DNA of 46,124 bases from Oscillospiraceae bacterium (GTDB lineage: Bacteria > Bacillota > Clostridia > Oscillospirales > Ruminococcaceae): positions 1 to 46,124 of the forward strand of contig WRCY01000014.1 of the NCBI GenBank assembly GCA_009783695.1, read 5' to 3'. Both the position numbers and the translations under genes were made by a program. Below are positions 17,060-24,347 of this stretch, piece by piece. Numbering within the stretch: the stretch's first letter is position 1; the number at the start of each line of letters is the position of its first letter. A model generated the notes under the pieces. It had not been told where the DNA came from. It ran no database searches and saw only the letters and a list, made by a program, of their open reading frames with translations.

Positions 17060-17135
17060 TTAATAATATAAAGAAATAAAATAGGGAAAATGCTGCTATT
17101 AACCCGCTTTTGTAAAGAAAGGAATTTTTAAGAAT
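17060..17135 (+). repeat. Weak leader repeat, bofA copy
   Basis: AATAGGGAAAATGCTGCTATT, which pairs only weakly, then TTTTGTAAAGAAAGGAATTTTTAAGAAT and the bofA ATG. The 3' half matches the copies at 19705-19920. Confidence 0.55.
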
Positions 17136-17390
17136 ATGTTGAACATTATTTTTATATTGATTGGTGTTATTTTATTGTTTAACTTTATAAAAGTGCTCGC
17201 GGCGAGTAAATCGCCGCTAAAAAAAGCCTCAGTTTCCATGTTTGCCGGAGCAGCCTCACTTGCCGCCGCAAGTCTTATTACAGGACTTTTGGGCGTACAA
17301 ATTATGGTAAATCTGTTCACGGTTTTTATCTCCCTTGTGCTCGGTGTGCCGGGAGTTGTCCTGATTTTATTAAAGACATTTTTAATTTAG
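17136..17390 (+). CDS. bofA: BofA-family pro-sigma-K processing inhibitor
   Basis: In Bacillus, BofA holds the SpoIVFB protease inactive in the mother-cell membrane until the engulfed forespore signals. This 84-residue homologue has two to three hydrophobic helices and the family C-terminus VNLFTVFISLVLGVPGVVL. Length matches the family (about 85-90). It follows yaaL and has its own terminator. Its presence supports an endospore-forming lineage, although BofA also occurs where sigma-K control differs. Confidence 0.88.
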   Translation: MLNIIFILIGVILLFNFIKVLAASKSPLKKASVSMFAGAASLAAASLITGLLGVQIMVNLFTVFISLVLGVPGVVLILLKTFLI

Positions 17391-17406
17391 CCGTAATATT
17401 ATAATA

Positions 17407-17434
17407 ATATCCGTCTGAAAGGGCGGATATTTTT
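17407..17434 (+). terminator. Intrinsic terminator of bofA
   Basis: ATATCCG (17407-17413) and CGGATAT (17424-17430) form the stem, followed by a T-run. Confidence 0.8.
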
Positions 17435-17438
17435 ACAT

Positions 17439-17467
17439 TTGACTTGAAAAAATTTTTATGCTATACT
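17439..17467 (+). promoter_or_regulatory. Promoter of the DRTGG/hydrogenase module
   Basis: TTGACT (17439-17444), 17-bp spacer, TATACT (17462-17467). It lies just after the bofA terminator and about 110 bp before the first gene; the leader repeat lies between. Confidence 0.8.
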
Positions 17468-17512
17468 ATAAATATTAATGATAAGAAAAATACAAAAGCT
17501 TTAAAAGCAAAT

Positions 17513-17575
17513 TGCGCTAAATCGGGGAAACGATACTTTTATTCCTCATTAGTGCAGGAAGGACATGGTAAAACT
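17513..17575 (+). repeat. Leader repeat, first DRTGG gene copy
   Basis: AAATCGGGGAAACG, TTTTATTCCTCATTAGTG and CAGGAAGGACATGG match the copies before the beta-lactamase-like gene. A micro-ORF ATG-GTA-AAA-CTA-TGA (17565-17579) overlaps the gene start. Confidence 0.75.
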
Positions 17576-17941
17576 ATGACTATAGGTGATATTGCGAAGC
17601 TTCTTGAATGTGAGGTTCTCTGTTGTGAAGACAGGCTCCTGAGCGAGGTACATACCGCGTGCGGCTCTGATATGATGAGCGATGTGCTTGCTTTTGTAAA
17701 AGACCAGGCGGTGCTTCTGACGGGGCTGTTAAATCCGCAGGTCGTGCGTACTGCGGAAATGATGGATATAATCTGCATAGTTTTCGTGAGGGGGAAGAAG
17801 CCCGACGACAGCGTGGTAAAACTTGCAGCTGAAAAAAACATAGCTATTCTTTCCACCTCGAGCCGTATGTTTGAGGCTTGCGGTATTCTTTACGAGGGCG
17901 GACTTCGAGGCGGAGCGTGCGCTAAAACGGGAGGTGCATGA
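17576..17941 (+). CDS. DRTGG-domain protein (module gene 1)
   Basis: A 121-residue single DRTGG domain (MTIGDIAKLLECEVLCCEDRL, IICIVFVRGKKPDDSVVKLA, IAILSTSSRMFEACG). DRTGG domains occur with CBS domains and phosphotransacetylases and are thought to sense ligands; here the domain stands alone. Start ATG 17576 is preferred, because an in-frame ATG at 17444 would only translate leader sequence. Its stop overlaps the next start (ATGA). It is the first of five genes expected to act with the sensory hydrogenase. Confidence 0.82.
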   Translation: MTIGDIAKLLECEVLCCEDRLLSEVHTACGSDMMSDVLAFVKDQAVLLTGLLNPQVVRTAEMMDIICIVFVRGKKPDDSVVKLAAEKNIAILSTSSRMFEACGILYEGGLRGGACAKTGGA

Positions 17942-18375
17942 TTATGAGTGCGAGCGTACTTCAACTGCACTACGATGTTCCCGGCGACGACTTCACCCGT
18001 GCGGGTGAGGCGAGCTCCGCTATAAAAAATAAACTCAAGCAAATGGGAATTGCGCCCGATGTTATACGCAACGTTGCGATAGCAACCTACGAGGGCGAAA
18101 TAAATATGGTAATCCACGCAAACGGCGGAACAATTGACGTTACGATTGACGCGGACGCAATTTCACTGGTTCTGAAAGACACCGGCGCAGGTATACCGGA
18201 CGTTGAGCTCGCCATGCGCGAGGGCTACACCACAGCAAAGGAAGAAATACGTGCGCTCGGATTCGGCGCCGGTATGGGGCTTCCGAACATGAAAAAATAT
18301 ACCGACGAGTTCGAGCTTAAATCCGAGGTAGGGCAGGGAACGGAAGTCAATATGAAAGTTTACCTCAAAAAATAA
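17938..18375 (+). CDS. GHKL/HATPase-fold ATP-binding protein (anti-sigma-factor-like kinase)
   Basis: This 145-residue lone Bergerat-fold ATPase has an N box (ATYEGEINMVIHANGG, with Glu and Asn), a G1 box DTGAGIPD and a G2 box GFGAGMGLPNMKK. It resembles RsbW/SpoIIAB-type serine kinases, which phosphorylate a partner or bind a sigma factor, but no partner antagonist gene is adjacent. The start may be 17938 (overlapping the previous stop) or the in-frame ATG at 17944, which is better spaced from GGGAGG. Its place before a hydrogenase-like sensor suggests it relays that signal (inference). Confidence 0.88.
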   Translation: MIMSASVLQLHYDVPGDDFTRAGEASSAIKNKLKQMGIAPDVIRNVAIATYEGEINMVIHANGGTIDVTIDADAISLVLKDTGAGIPDVELAMREGYTTAKEEIRALGFGAGMGLPNMKKYTDEFELKSEVGQGTEVNMKVYLKK

Positions 18376-18386
18376 TTTAAGAGAAG

Positions 18387-19706
18387 ATGATTAATTTGCT
18401 TAAACTTAACGAAAAATATGACAGCTTTTTTCACTCCATCAGCCTTGACGCCGGCTCATGCAGGGGCTGCATTAACTGCCTTAAACGCTGCCCGACAGAA
18501 GCTATTCGCGTACGCAAGGGCAAGTCGGAGATTATCAACGAATACTGTACTGACTGCGGCGCATGCATACGCGTCTGCCCGCACCACGCAAAAAAAGCGA
18601 CATTCGATTCACTCGACTATATGAGCGAATACGAATATAAAATTGCGCTCCCGCCGCCCGAGCTGTACGCGCAGTTTAACAATCTTGACGATAAGAATTT
18701 AGTTTTAAATGCGCTTGTTTCACTCGGCTTTGACGATGTTTATGAAGTTGCGTCGGCAGCAGAGCTTGTGTCGGAAATTACGCGCAAGCTGCTCAAAGAC
18801 GAAAAGACACGCCTGCCGGTTATATCGTCGGCGTGCCCGTCAGTGATAAGGTTGATTCGCGTGAGATTCCCGAATTTGGTGGACAGCATTTCGCCGATAG
18901 TATCACCAATGGAGATGGCTGCAAACGCCGCTGTACAGCTTGCCATGCTCAGGACACGGCTCCCGCGTGAGAAAATCGGCGTGTTCTACATAACACCCTG
19001 TCCCGCAAAGGTCACGGAAATATACGCACCGCTCGGCGTTTCAAAATCGCAGATAGATAAAGCTGTCGCTCTCAGCGACATTTATCCTCGTTTGCTGCCG
19101 CTCATGAAGAAAATCGCGGCTGATGAAACCGGGAGCTTCCCGAAAGAGCTCGGCAAGGCGGGCAGAATCGGCATCAGCTGGGGCTGCCACGGCGGGGAGG
19201 CAGGGGGTCTGCTTACCGACAAGTACCTTGCCGTTGACGGCATCGAGAATGTTATAAAGGCGCTTGAGGACTTGGAGGATTCCAAATTCAAGGACCTTGA
19301 GTTCATAGAGCTCAACGCCTGCAGCGGCGGCTGCGTAGGGGGAGTGCTTGCCGTTGAGAATCCGTATATGGCGAAAGTGAAGCTTACGACTTTGCGTAAA
19401 TACCTGCCGGTTTCCGGCACACACATAGACGAGGCGGTGCCGCCTTATGCCTACCACGACAAAAAAATCGAGTACCAGCCGGTTTACAGCCTCGGTGAAA
19501 CGCTTGAGGAATCCATTTCGCTGATGAATAAGGTCGACGAGCTGGTCAAAAGATTCCCCGGGCTCGACTGCGGCTGCTGCGGCGCGCCAACCTGCAGAGC
19601 TCATTCCGAGGACGTCGCAAGAGGCATTGCAAGTGAGCGGGATTGCATACACATTCTGCGAAACTACGTTAATAAGAAAGAGGAGCTAAAAAAGTTTGAG
19701 GATTAA
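18387..19706 (+). CDS. Sensory-type [FeFe]-hydrogenase homologue with ferredoxin domain
   Basis: The 439 residues run in order: two [4Fe-4S] motifs (Cys25-28-31-35 and Cys54-57-60-64); an H-cluster domain with L1 SSACPSV (Cys150), L2 TPCPAKVTE (Cys205) and L3 ELNACSGGCVGG (Cys312, Cys316); and a C-terminal Fe-S domain with CGCCGAPTC (395-403). All four cysteines expected to hold the H-cluster [4Fe-4S] are kept, but the proton-transfer cysteine of TSCCP is Ala149, and the L2 methionine is Thr. Catalytic enzymes keep both; sensory groups C/D do not. It is therefore more likely a hydrogen or redox sensor than a bulk hydrogenase. No maturation genes are in view. Confidence 0.9.
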   Translation: MINLLKLNEKYDSFFHSISLDAGSCRGCINCLKRCPTEAIRVRKGKSEIINEYCTDCGACIRVCPHHAKKATFDSLDYMSEYEYKIALPPPELYAQFNNLDDKNLVLNALVSLGFDDVYEVASAAELVSEITRKLLKDEKTRLPVISSACPSVIRLIRVRFPNLVDSISPIVSPMEMAANAAVQLAMLRTRLPREKIGVFYITPCPAKVTEIYAPLGVSKSQIDKAVALSDIYPRLLPLMKKIAADETGSFPKELGKAGRIGISWGCHGGEAGGLLTDKYLAVDGIENVIKALEDLEDSKFKDLEFIELNACSGGCVGGVLAVENPYMAKVKLTTLRKYLPVSGTHIDEAVPPYAYHDKKIEYQPVYSLGETLEESISLMNKVDELVKRFPGLDCGCCGAPTCRAHSEDVARGIASERDCIHILRNYVNKKEELKKFED

Positions 19707-19920
19707 AACAACTGAATCGAGGTAAACGTTGTTTTTATGATTCGTTTGTTAGGAAAGGACTTTTAAAATTTTAAGAATAAACAACTGAATCGGGAAAACT
19801 TCGTTTTCATGATTCGTTTGTTATGAAAGGACTTTTAAAATTTTAAGAATAAAACAACTGAATCGGGGTAAACGTCGTTTTCATGATTCGCTTGTTAAGA
19901 AAGGACTTAATTAAATATAT
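19705..19920 (+). repeat. Three tandem leader repeats before the second DRTGG gene
   Basis: Copies start at about 19705, 19779 and 19851 (period about 73 bp). Each has arms AACAACTGAATC and GATTCGTTTGTT (11 of 12 pairs, including one G-U; GATTCGCTTGTT in copy 3) around a loop holding TTTTCAT or TTTTTAT, then GAAAGGACTT. Copies 1 and 2 continue TTAAAATTTTAAGAAT, and copy 3 continues AATTAAATATAT before the gene's ATG. They lie inside an operon. Confidence 0.92.
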
Positions 19921-20250
19921 ATGAAAGTTAAGGATTTGGCGCTTAAAGACGGCTTTGAAGTTATAAACGAGGGTGATTTTGACAGGGAAATCACGGGCGC
20001 TTACTGCTGTGATTTGCTCAGCTGGGTCATGGGGCGCGCCCCCGCCGGCAGCGCATGGCTCACGGTTATGGGCAATATGAACGCTGTAGCGGTGGCTGTT
20101 TTAGCGGATATATCTGTGATTATCCTCGCTGAGAGCGCGGCTGTTGACCAGCCGGCAATCGCAAAGGCAATGCAGCAAGGCGTAAACATATTAAAAACAA
20201 GCAAACCCGCATTTGAGTCGGCGCTGCTCATACACGAATGTTTGAGCTGA
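19921..20250 (+). CDS. DRTGG-domain protein (module gene 4)
   Basis: A 109-residue second lone DRTGG domain (MKVKDLALKDGFEVINEGDF, GAYCCDLLSWVMGRAPAGSAW, ISVIILAESAAVD). It is distinct from the first, sharing the fold pattern but little sequence. It starts directly after three tandem leader repeats and overlaps the PHP gene by 13 bp. Function unknown; partnership with the hydrogenase is inferred from gene order. Confidence 0.82.
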   Translation: MKVKDLALKDGFEVINEGDFDREITGAYCCDLLSWVMGRAPAGSAWLTVMGNMNAVAVAVLADISVIILAESAAVDQPAIAKAMQQGVNILKTSKPAFESALLIHECLS

Positions 20251-20960
20251 CTTACGATTTACATATCCATTCCTGTCTTTCGCCGTGCGGCAGCGACGAG
20301 TCCACGCCGGCGAATATCGCAGGGCTCGCTTCTATTATTGAGCTTGACATAGTCGCGCTCGCTGACCATAACACATGCAAAAACTGCCCCGCTTTTTTCA
20401 AGGCGGCGCAAGGATTTGGCTTTATTTCGATTGCGGGAATGGAAATAATGACCGAGGAAGAAATACACGTACTGTGCCTTTTCGCAGAGCTTGAAGCCGC
20501 GATGGATTTTGACGAGTACGTGTATTCGCTGCTTTTCCCGATGAAAAACGATGTTAATGTCTTCGGCAACCAGTTTATCATGGACGAAACGGATAAAATT
20601 ATCGGCGAGGTTGAGAACTGCCTGATAAATCCGGCTGCAATCGGGTTCCATGCGCTTGGCAGCGAGGTAAAGAGCAGGGGAGGAATTATAATTCCTGCTC
20701 ACATCGAACGCGCTGCGTTCAGCCTTATATCGTCGCTGGGCTTTGTACCGGACGACTGCGGCTTTGACTGCGTGGAAATACGCTCTAAGGAAGCGGTTGA
20801 TAATTTAAAAATGCAGCATGAATACTTACAAAAGTGTAGGGTTATACACAACAGCGACGCGCATGATTTGGAATCGTTGTCGATAGCGGGGAATAAATTA
20901 ATTGTAAGTGAAAGAAATGCGAAAGGCGTTCTGGAAGCATTAATATATGGAGGGATTTGA
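20238..20960 (+). CDS. PHP-domain phosphoesterase (module gene 5)
   Basis: This 240-residue PHP-fold metal-dependent phosphoesterase shows YDLHIHSCLSPCG (HxH), VALADHNTCKN, GMEIMTEEEIHVLCL (Glu and His), IIPAHIER and VIHNSDAHDLE, i.e. the histidine/aspartate set that binds the metal ions. Substrates in this family range from histidinol phosphate to nucleotides. Linkage to DRTGG, HATPase and hydrogenase genes suggests a phospho-signal role, possibly degrading a messenger made or sensed by the module (inference). Confidence 0.88.
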   Translation: MFELTYDLHIHSCLSPCGSDESTPANIAGLASIIELDIVALADHNTCKNCPAFFKAAQGFGFISIAGMEIMTEEEIHVLCLFAELEAAMDFDEYVYSLLFPMKNDVNVFGNQFIMDETDKIIGEVENCLINPAAIGFHALGSEVKSRGGIIIPAHIERAAFSLISSLGFVPDDCGFDCVEIRSKEAVDNLKMQHEYLQKCRVIHNSDAHDLESLSIAGNKLIVSERNAKGVLEALIYGGI

Positions 20961-20961
20961 A

Positions 20962-22395
20962 ATGAAAAAAGTAATATCGGTTATCGCGATTTTAACGTTT
21001 TTATTGAGCTCATGCGCTTCCGGTGAAGATGTAATTCTTAATAATTTATCGGAAGAGATATTAAATGAAGTAATTAAGATTGAAGAGGAAATGATTGACG
21101 AAATTATTGAACTTTCCGAAGAATTCGTTCAACCTCCGCCAACTGAACCGCAGTATGAAGAAGTTGAATTGCCGCCGCATTTGGAGGACTTAAACTGGCT
21201 TGTCAAGCCCGGGTTTATAAACTATTCGCTCGGATATTGCGGTATGCACGATGCTTTCAGCGACGGCGGTATTTTTGTTGATGAAAGAACAGGCTTGCCG
21301 ACAGGTCATGAGCACCATGCGCATGGCGGCGGTGCCAGCAGAGGTGCATGGATATATGACATTGAGCTTGATTTAATGGGTAAATCGGGAAGCGATTATA
21401 ACGGTGCGCCTTTTATATTAGAACCACGCTCTGAATTCGCAGAGCTTTTTCCCGATGATACCGAGAGTATAAAAATAGTTTACAGCGTTGATTCTGCTAT
21501 GAAATTTGAAGAAGAATATGTTTCAAACGAGCTGCCTATTTCCGTATATACAGGTGTCGCAGTGGCTGTCGGGAACGAATTGATTACTGATATTATCTGC
21601 GAAAGCGTTTGGCTTTCAATACCGGATAATAAATTTTGGATTCGGCAGGGGAGAAGAACCTCGGATAGAATCGGGTTTATTGACGAAAGCGGGAAGTATG
21701 GGGTTATAAACAGAAATGGCGATGTTGTGCTTCCTTTTGAGTTTGAAACAGTGCTTGTAATAGACGCTTGGACGGCGTTTGTTATGTTTGACGGTCGCTG
21801 GGGGATTGTGGCTTTCGGCGATTATTATCCCGACTTCAGACCGAGGGGCGCGGACTATAATTATATAGACGGCGATTATTTAAACGAGCAGTGGCGTGTG
21901 ATTGAAAATGCGGACGGACTGCTCACAATCACCGACAATGACGGAAATATATTCGGTGGCTTGGATTTTGAAAAGCTCACGGGTAACTACGGAAAAAATA
22001 TTGACGGTTTTCGCGGCGGCGGCGACGATATTTATTACATGAATGTTCGGGATAATGGTCTTTTTGTTAATTATGTTGAGCTCAAAAGAGAGTGGGCGGG
22101 TTTAATCAGTATCGCCGGCAACTGCCTTTCAGGCGATATATCCGAAGCGGTTCACTCAGCCGAGCTGTTAGCGGAAAAGTCAGTGGATTATATCAAAAGC
22201 TTAGGCTATGAAATTCACCATGAAATAAAACGCTTCCCGTCAATTCATATAAACGACGGTTGGGGCGATTATACTGCTGATGGTGCTTTCAGCGTTTATA
22301 TTACTGCTACATACGGTGTCTTGTTGGAGGCATATTTGGAAAATGATGAATGGATTATCCGCGATTTTACATCGGAAGTCTGGGGTCATTATTAA
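20962..22395 (+). CDS. WG-repeat lipoprotein
   Basis: The 477 residues start MKKVISVI and have lipobox LLSSC (about residue 18). A Glu/Ile-rich spacer follows, then a His-rich patch (GHEHHAHGGGASRG) and, in the middle, WG-like repeats (IGFIDESGKYGVINRNG, VMFDGRWGIVAFG). WG repeats form beta-propeller-like surfaces of unknown ligand. ATG 20962 is chosen because the signal peptide begins there and GGAGGG lies upstream. It follows the PHP gene by 1 bp, but membership in that module is doubtful. Confidence 0.82.
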   Translation: MKKVISVIAILTFLLSSCASGEDVILNNLSEEILNEVIKIEEEMIDEIIELSEEFVQPPPTEPQYEEVELPPHLEDLNWLVKPGFINYSLGYCGMHDAFSDGGIFVDERTGLPTGHEHHAHGGGASRGAWIYDIELDLMGKSGSDYNGAPFILEPRSEFAELFPDDTESIKIVYSVDSAMKFEEEYVSNELPISVYTGVAVAVGNELITDIICESVWLSIPDNKFWIRQGRRTSDRIGFIDESGKYGVINRNGDVVLPFEFETVLVIDAWTAFVMFDGRWGIVAFGDYYPDFRPRGADYNYIDGDYLNEQWRVIENADGLLTITDNDGNIFGGLDFEKLTGNYGKNIDGFRGGGDDIYYMNVRDNGLFVNYVELKREWAGLISIAGNCLSGDISEAVHSAELLAEKSVDYIKSLGYEIHHEIKRFPSIHINDGWGDYTADGAFSVYITATYGVLLEAYLENDEWIIRDFTSEVWGHY

Positions 22396-22400
22396 AAATC

Positions 22401-22430
22401 AAAAAAAAGCTCGCTTATACAAGCGAACCG
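22401..22430 (-). terminator. Terminator of the mazG-divIC cluster (minus strand)
   Basis: TCGCTT (22411-22416) and AAGCGA (22421-22426) form the stem; on the minus strand it is followed by eight T. It lies about 50 bp beyond the divIC stop. Confidence 0.75.
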
Positions 22431-22476
22431 TAATTGAGATAATAACAAAAGAAGTAAGAGTAAAAATGAAAAAATA

Positions 22477-22827
22477 CTAAGAACTTGGCATAATATAATA
22501 GATTCTCTCCCGCGGATGCGCGTAGGAGAGTTTGCCGCGTGCGATAGTCTCCATGTATTCTGCGAGATATTCCTCACTGCGGAGATAACGCTCAAGCTGT
22601 TCGTTTGCGGTGCGAACTTCCGTCAGACTTGCGCTGAGCACGTCCAGTTCATTACGCTTTTCCCGGATTTCAATCTGCGTTGATATAAGCAAAAAGACAG
22701 CATATCCCGCAATCAACAGCAGTATTAAATACGGGAAAAAGTTTTCACGTTTTTTTAACCGCGGCTGCCGCTGCGCCTTGCTTCCGGGTTTTCCTGATAA
22801 TACCTTTGACGACATTTCGATGAACAC
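22477..22827 (-). CDS. divIC: Cell-division protein DivIC/FtsB-type
   Basis: A 116-residue bitopic protein: basic cytoplasmic N-terminus, one transmembrane helix (FPYLILLLIAGYAVFLLI), a coiled coil (EIREKRNELDVLSASLTEVRT) and a conserved tail ending in the HPRERIYY type. DivIC works with FtsL and DivIB in septal wall synthesis. The GTG at 22827 or the ATG at 22815 may be the start; neither has a good Shine-Dalgarno, and both lie within yabQ, overlapping it by 83 or 71 bp. The order yabO-yabP-yabQ-divIC matches Bacillus subtilis. Confidence 0.9.
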   Translation of the reverse strand: MFIEMSSKVLSGKPGSKAQRQPRLKKRENFFPYLILLLIAGYAVFLLISTQIEIREKRNELDVLSASLTEVRTANEQLERYLRSEEYLAEYMETIARGKLSYAHPRERIYYIMPSS

Positions 22828-23410
22828 CTGCGTTCGTTTTTACTTCGGGAGCATTTTTTGCTCTCGCTGTTCCTTTATTATACACCACTTTAACCCTGCT
22901 TTTCAAGTGGTTTGATGAATTTATTGCTTTTTTTCTAAGAAAAACGTAGATATTACCAATTTTAGTCTTCAAAAACTGTATAAATTTACATAACATTTTC
23001 CAAACAGGCACCAAAATATGCTTTTTAGTGAACACGAAAATTACTTTCATGCATTTCATGACAAATGATACAGCCCGTTTTATACACTTGACTATAAAAT
23101 TAGACGCGAGCGAAACAAGCCGCCCTATTGTCAGAAAATAAACAGTTCCGCCGAAAATTATACCCGCTGCGTAAAACCAGCGGAAGCGTCCGCTCCCCAG
23201 CTCCATTGAGTAAGCAAACGCGACGAGCCCCGCCAGCGATAGAAATACAAAGTCGGTTATGCTGACAATGAGGTCGCTTTGCTTCTTAAAAAGTCGGATT
23301 ATCCTTATAGCTTCATAAAAAACGGCAAGGAAGAAGCCCAGAACTGCAAAAGACGCAAGCTGCGAAAGGCTTGCGGAAATCGGCTCAAACATATTATCTA
23401 TATTAGCCAT
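22745..23410 (-). CDS. yabQ: Spore cortex biosynthesis protein YabQ
   Basis: YabQ is a mother-cell membrane protein needed for spore cortex in Bacillus. This 221-residue homologue has four hydrophobic segments in its first about 110 residues (FAVLGFFLAVFYEAIRII, FVFLSLAGLVAFAYSM) and then a long, very basic tail ending RKTRKQGAAAAAVKKT. The order with yabP and divIC makes the call firm. The basic extension is longer than the membrane part needs and overlaps divIC. Confidence 0.9.
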   Translation of the reverse strand: MANIDNMFEPISASLSQLASFAVLGFFLAVFYEAIRIIRLFKKQSDLIVSITDFVFLSLAGLVAFAYSMELGSGRFRWFYAAGIIFGGTVYFLTIGRLVSLASNFIVKCIKRAVSFVMKCMKVIFVFTKKHILVPVWKMLCKFIQFLKTKIGNIYVFLRKKAINSSNHLKSRVKVVYNKGTARAKNAPEVKTNAGVHRNVVKGIIRKTRKQGAAAAAVKKT

Positions 23411-23421
23411 GACATCACCCG

Positions 23422-23694
23422 TTATTTAAAAAACTTGGTTATAATATTATTAGGAACACGCTCGGTGTTATCGGTATAGACCGAGCTGTATATTCTACCG
23501 GTAATCTCCATATCGCCGCTCTCGACGTTCACTGTGACGACTTGAAGCTCTTTGCCTTTTATGCGCAGCTCGCCCTGCGTGGTGTAGGCGATTACTTCCG
23601 TTTCATTGAAGCTCCCAACCTCATGCACGCCGCTGAGAATAAGCTTCGAACGGTTCTCAAGTATAAAGTTGTGCGGCTTTGGTTTGTCCTGCAT
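23422..23694 (-). CDS. yabP: Sporulation protein YabP
   Basis: A 90-residue protein with the YabP-type pattern: HNFILENRSKLILSGVHEVGSFNETEVI and TQGELRIKGKELQV, then ESGDMEITGRI. It is expressed in the mother cell in Bacillus; its molecular role is unclear. Its Shine-Dalgarno (GGGGGGA) sits in the 3' arm of a long hairpin (23701-23746). Confidence 0.92.
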   Translation of the reverse strand: MQDKPKPHNFILENRSKLILSGVHEVGSFNETEVIAYTTQGELRIKGKELQVVTVNVESGDMEITGRIYSSVYTDNTERVPNNIITKFFK

Positions 23695-23700
23695 AAAAAT

Positions 23701-23746
23701 CCCCCCTGCCTGTCCGAATAGTTAATTCTATTCGGGGCGGGGGAGG
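23701..23746 (-). promoter_or_regulatory. Hairpin enclosing the yabP ribosome-binding site
   Basis: On the minus strand, CCGAATAG/CTATTCGG (8 bp) is extended by GCC/GGC and CCCCC/GGGGG with small bulges, and is followed by ATTTTTATG. It covers the yabP Shine-Dalgarno, so it could limit translation; the following T-run could also make it a partial terminator after rqcP. Confidence 0.75.
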
Positions 23747-23750
23747 ATTA

Positions 23751-23990
23751 TTACAAAGCCTCATACATAAACCCTGCGGCGTCCTTGCCTACGGTTTCTT
23801 TAATCGCAAGTACTTTGACTTTAAGCGGCGTTCTGCCCATGTTTATTTCAATTATATCGCCGATTTTTACTTCAAGCGAGGCACGGGCAGGCTTATCGTT
23901 CACGGCGACCTTTCCCGCATCACAGGCTTCGTTTGCAACCGTGCGGCGTTTAATAAGGCGAGAAACCTTTAAGTATTTGTCAAGTCTCAT
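23751..23990 (-). CDS. rqcP: S4-domain RNA-binding protein RqcP (YabO/HslR-like)
   Basis: A 79-residue single S4 domain beginning MRLDKYLKVSRLIKRRTVANEACDAGKVAVN. In Bacillus, RqcP works with RqcH on obstructed 50S subunits to add alanine tails to stalled peptides. It stands at the usual site between mazG/hup and yabP. The leader has GTGAAGAAAGGATTCAATAAAT before the ATG, the 3' half of the leader repeat. Confidence 0.92.
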   Translation of the reverse strand: MRLDKYLKVSRLIKRRTVANEACDAGKVAVNDKPARASLEVKIGDIIEINMGRTPLKVKVLAIKETVGKDAAGFMYEAL

Positions 23991-24033
23991 ATTTATTGAA
24001 TCCTTTCTTCACAATAATTAAACATACACAACC

Positions 24034-24058
24034 AAAAAGGGGACCGTGAAGTCCCCTT
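24034..24058 (-). terminator. Terminator after hup (minus strand)
   Basis: GGGGAC/GTCCCC stem followed on the minus strand by five T (complement of 24034-24038). It probably reduces transcription from mazG-hup into rqcP. Confidence 0.85.
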
Positions 24059-24062
24059 AATT

Positions 24063-24347
24063 CTATTTCTTCTTCGAAGCAACAGCGTCTTTAAGCGCTT
24101 TTCCTGCTTTGAAAGCGGGAACCTTGCTTGCGGGAATCTTGATTTTCTTTTGAGTTTGGGGGTTTACGCCTTCTCTTGCCGCGCGCTCACGAACTTCAAA
24201 GGAACCGAAGCCTACGAGCTGAACCTTTTCGCCTTTTTTAAGTGCTTCAGTAATCGAATCGATAACCGCTGTTAAAGCCGCGTCTGCATCTTTCTTGGTA
24301 AGTTCTGCTTTTTGTGCAACTGCTGTGATTAAATCTGCTTTTGTCAT
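24063..24347 (-). CDS. hup: HU-family DNA-binding protein
   Basis: A 94-residue HU histone-like protein: [20 protein letters not shown], then [19 protein letters not shown] and [21 protein letters not shown] in the DNA-binding arms. Basic Lys-rich C-terminus. It overlaps mazG by 4 bp (ATGA); its Shine-Dalgarno GGAGGAAG is made by the last codons of mazG. A strong terminator follows, in keeping with high expression. Confidence 0.96.
   Translation of the reverse strand: MTKADLITAVAQKAELTKKDADAALTAVIDSITEALKKGEKVQLVGFGSFEVRERAAREGVNPQTQKKIKIPASKVPAFKAGKALKDAVASKKK

Noticed and set aside
19705-19920. Possible CRISPR array
   Set aside because: The repeats abut with no unique spacers, vary in sequence, end in a ribosome site, and no cas gene is present.
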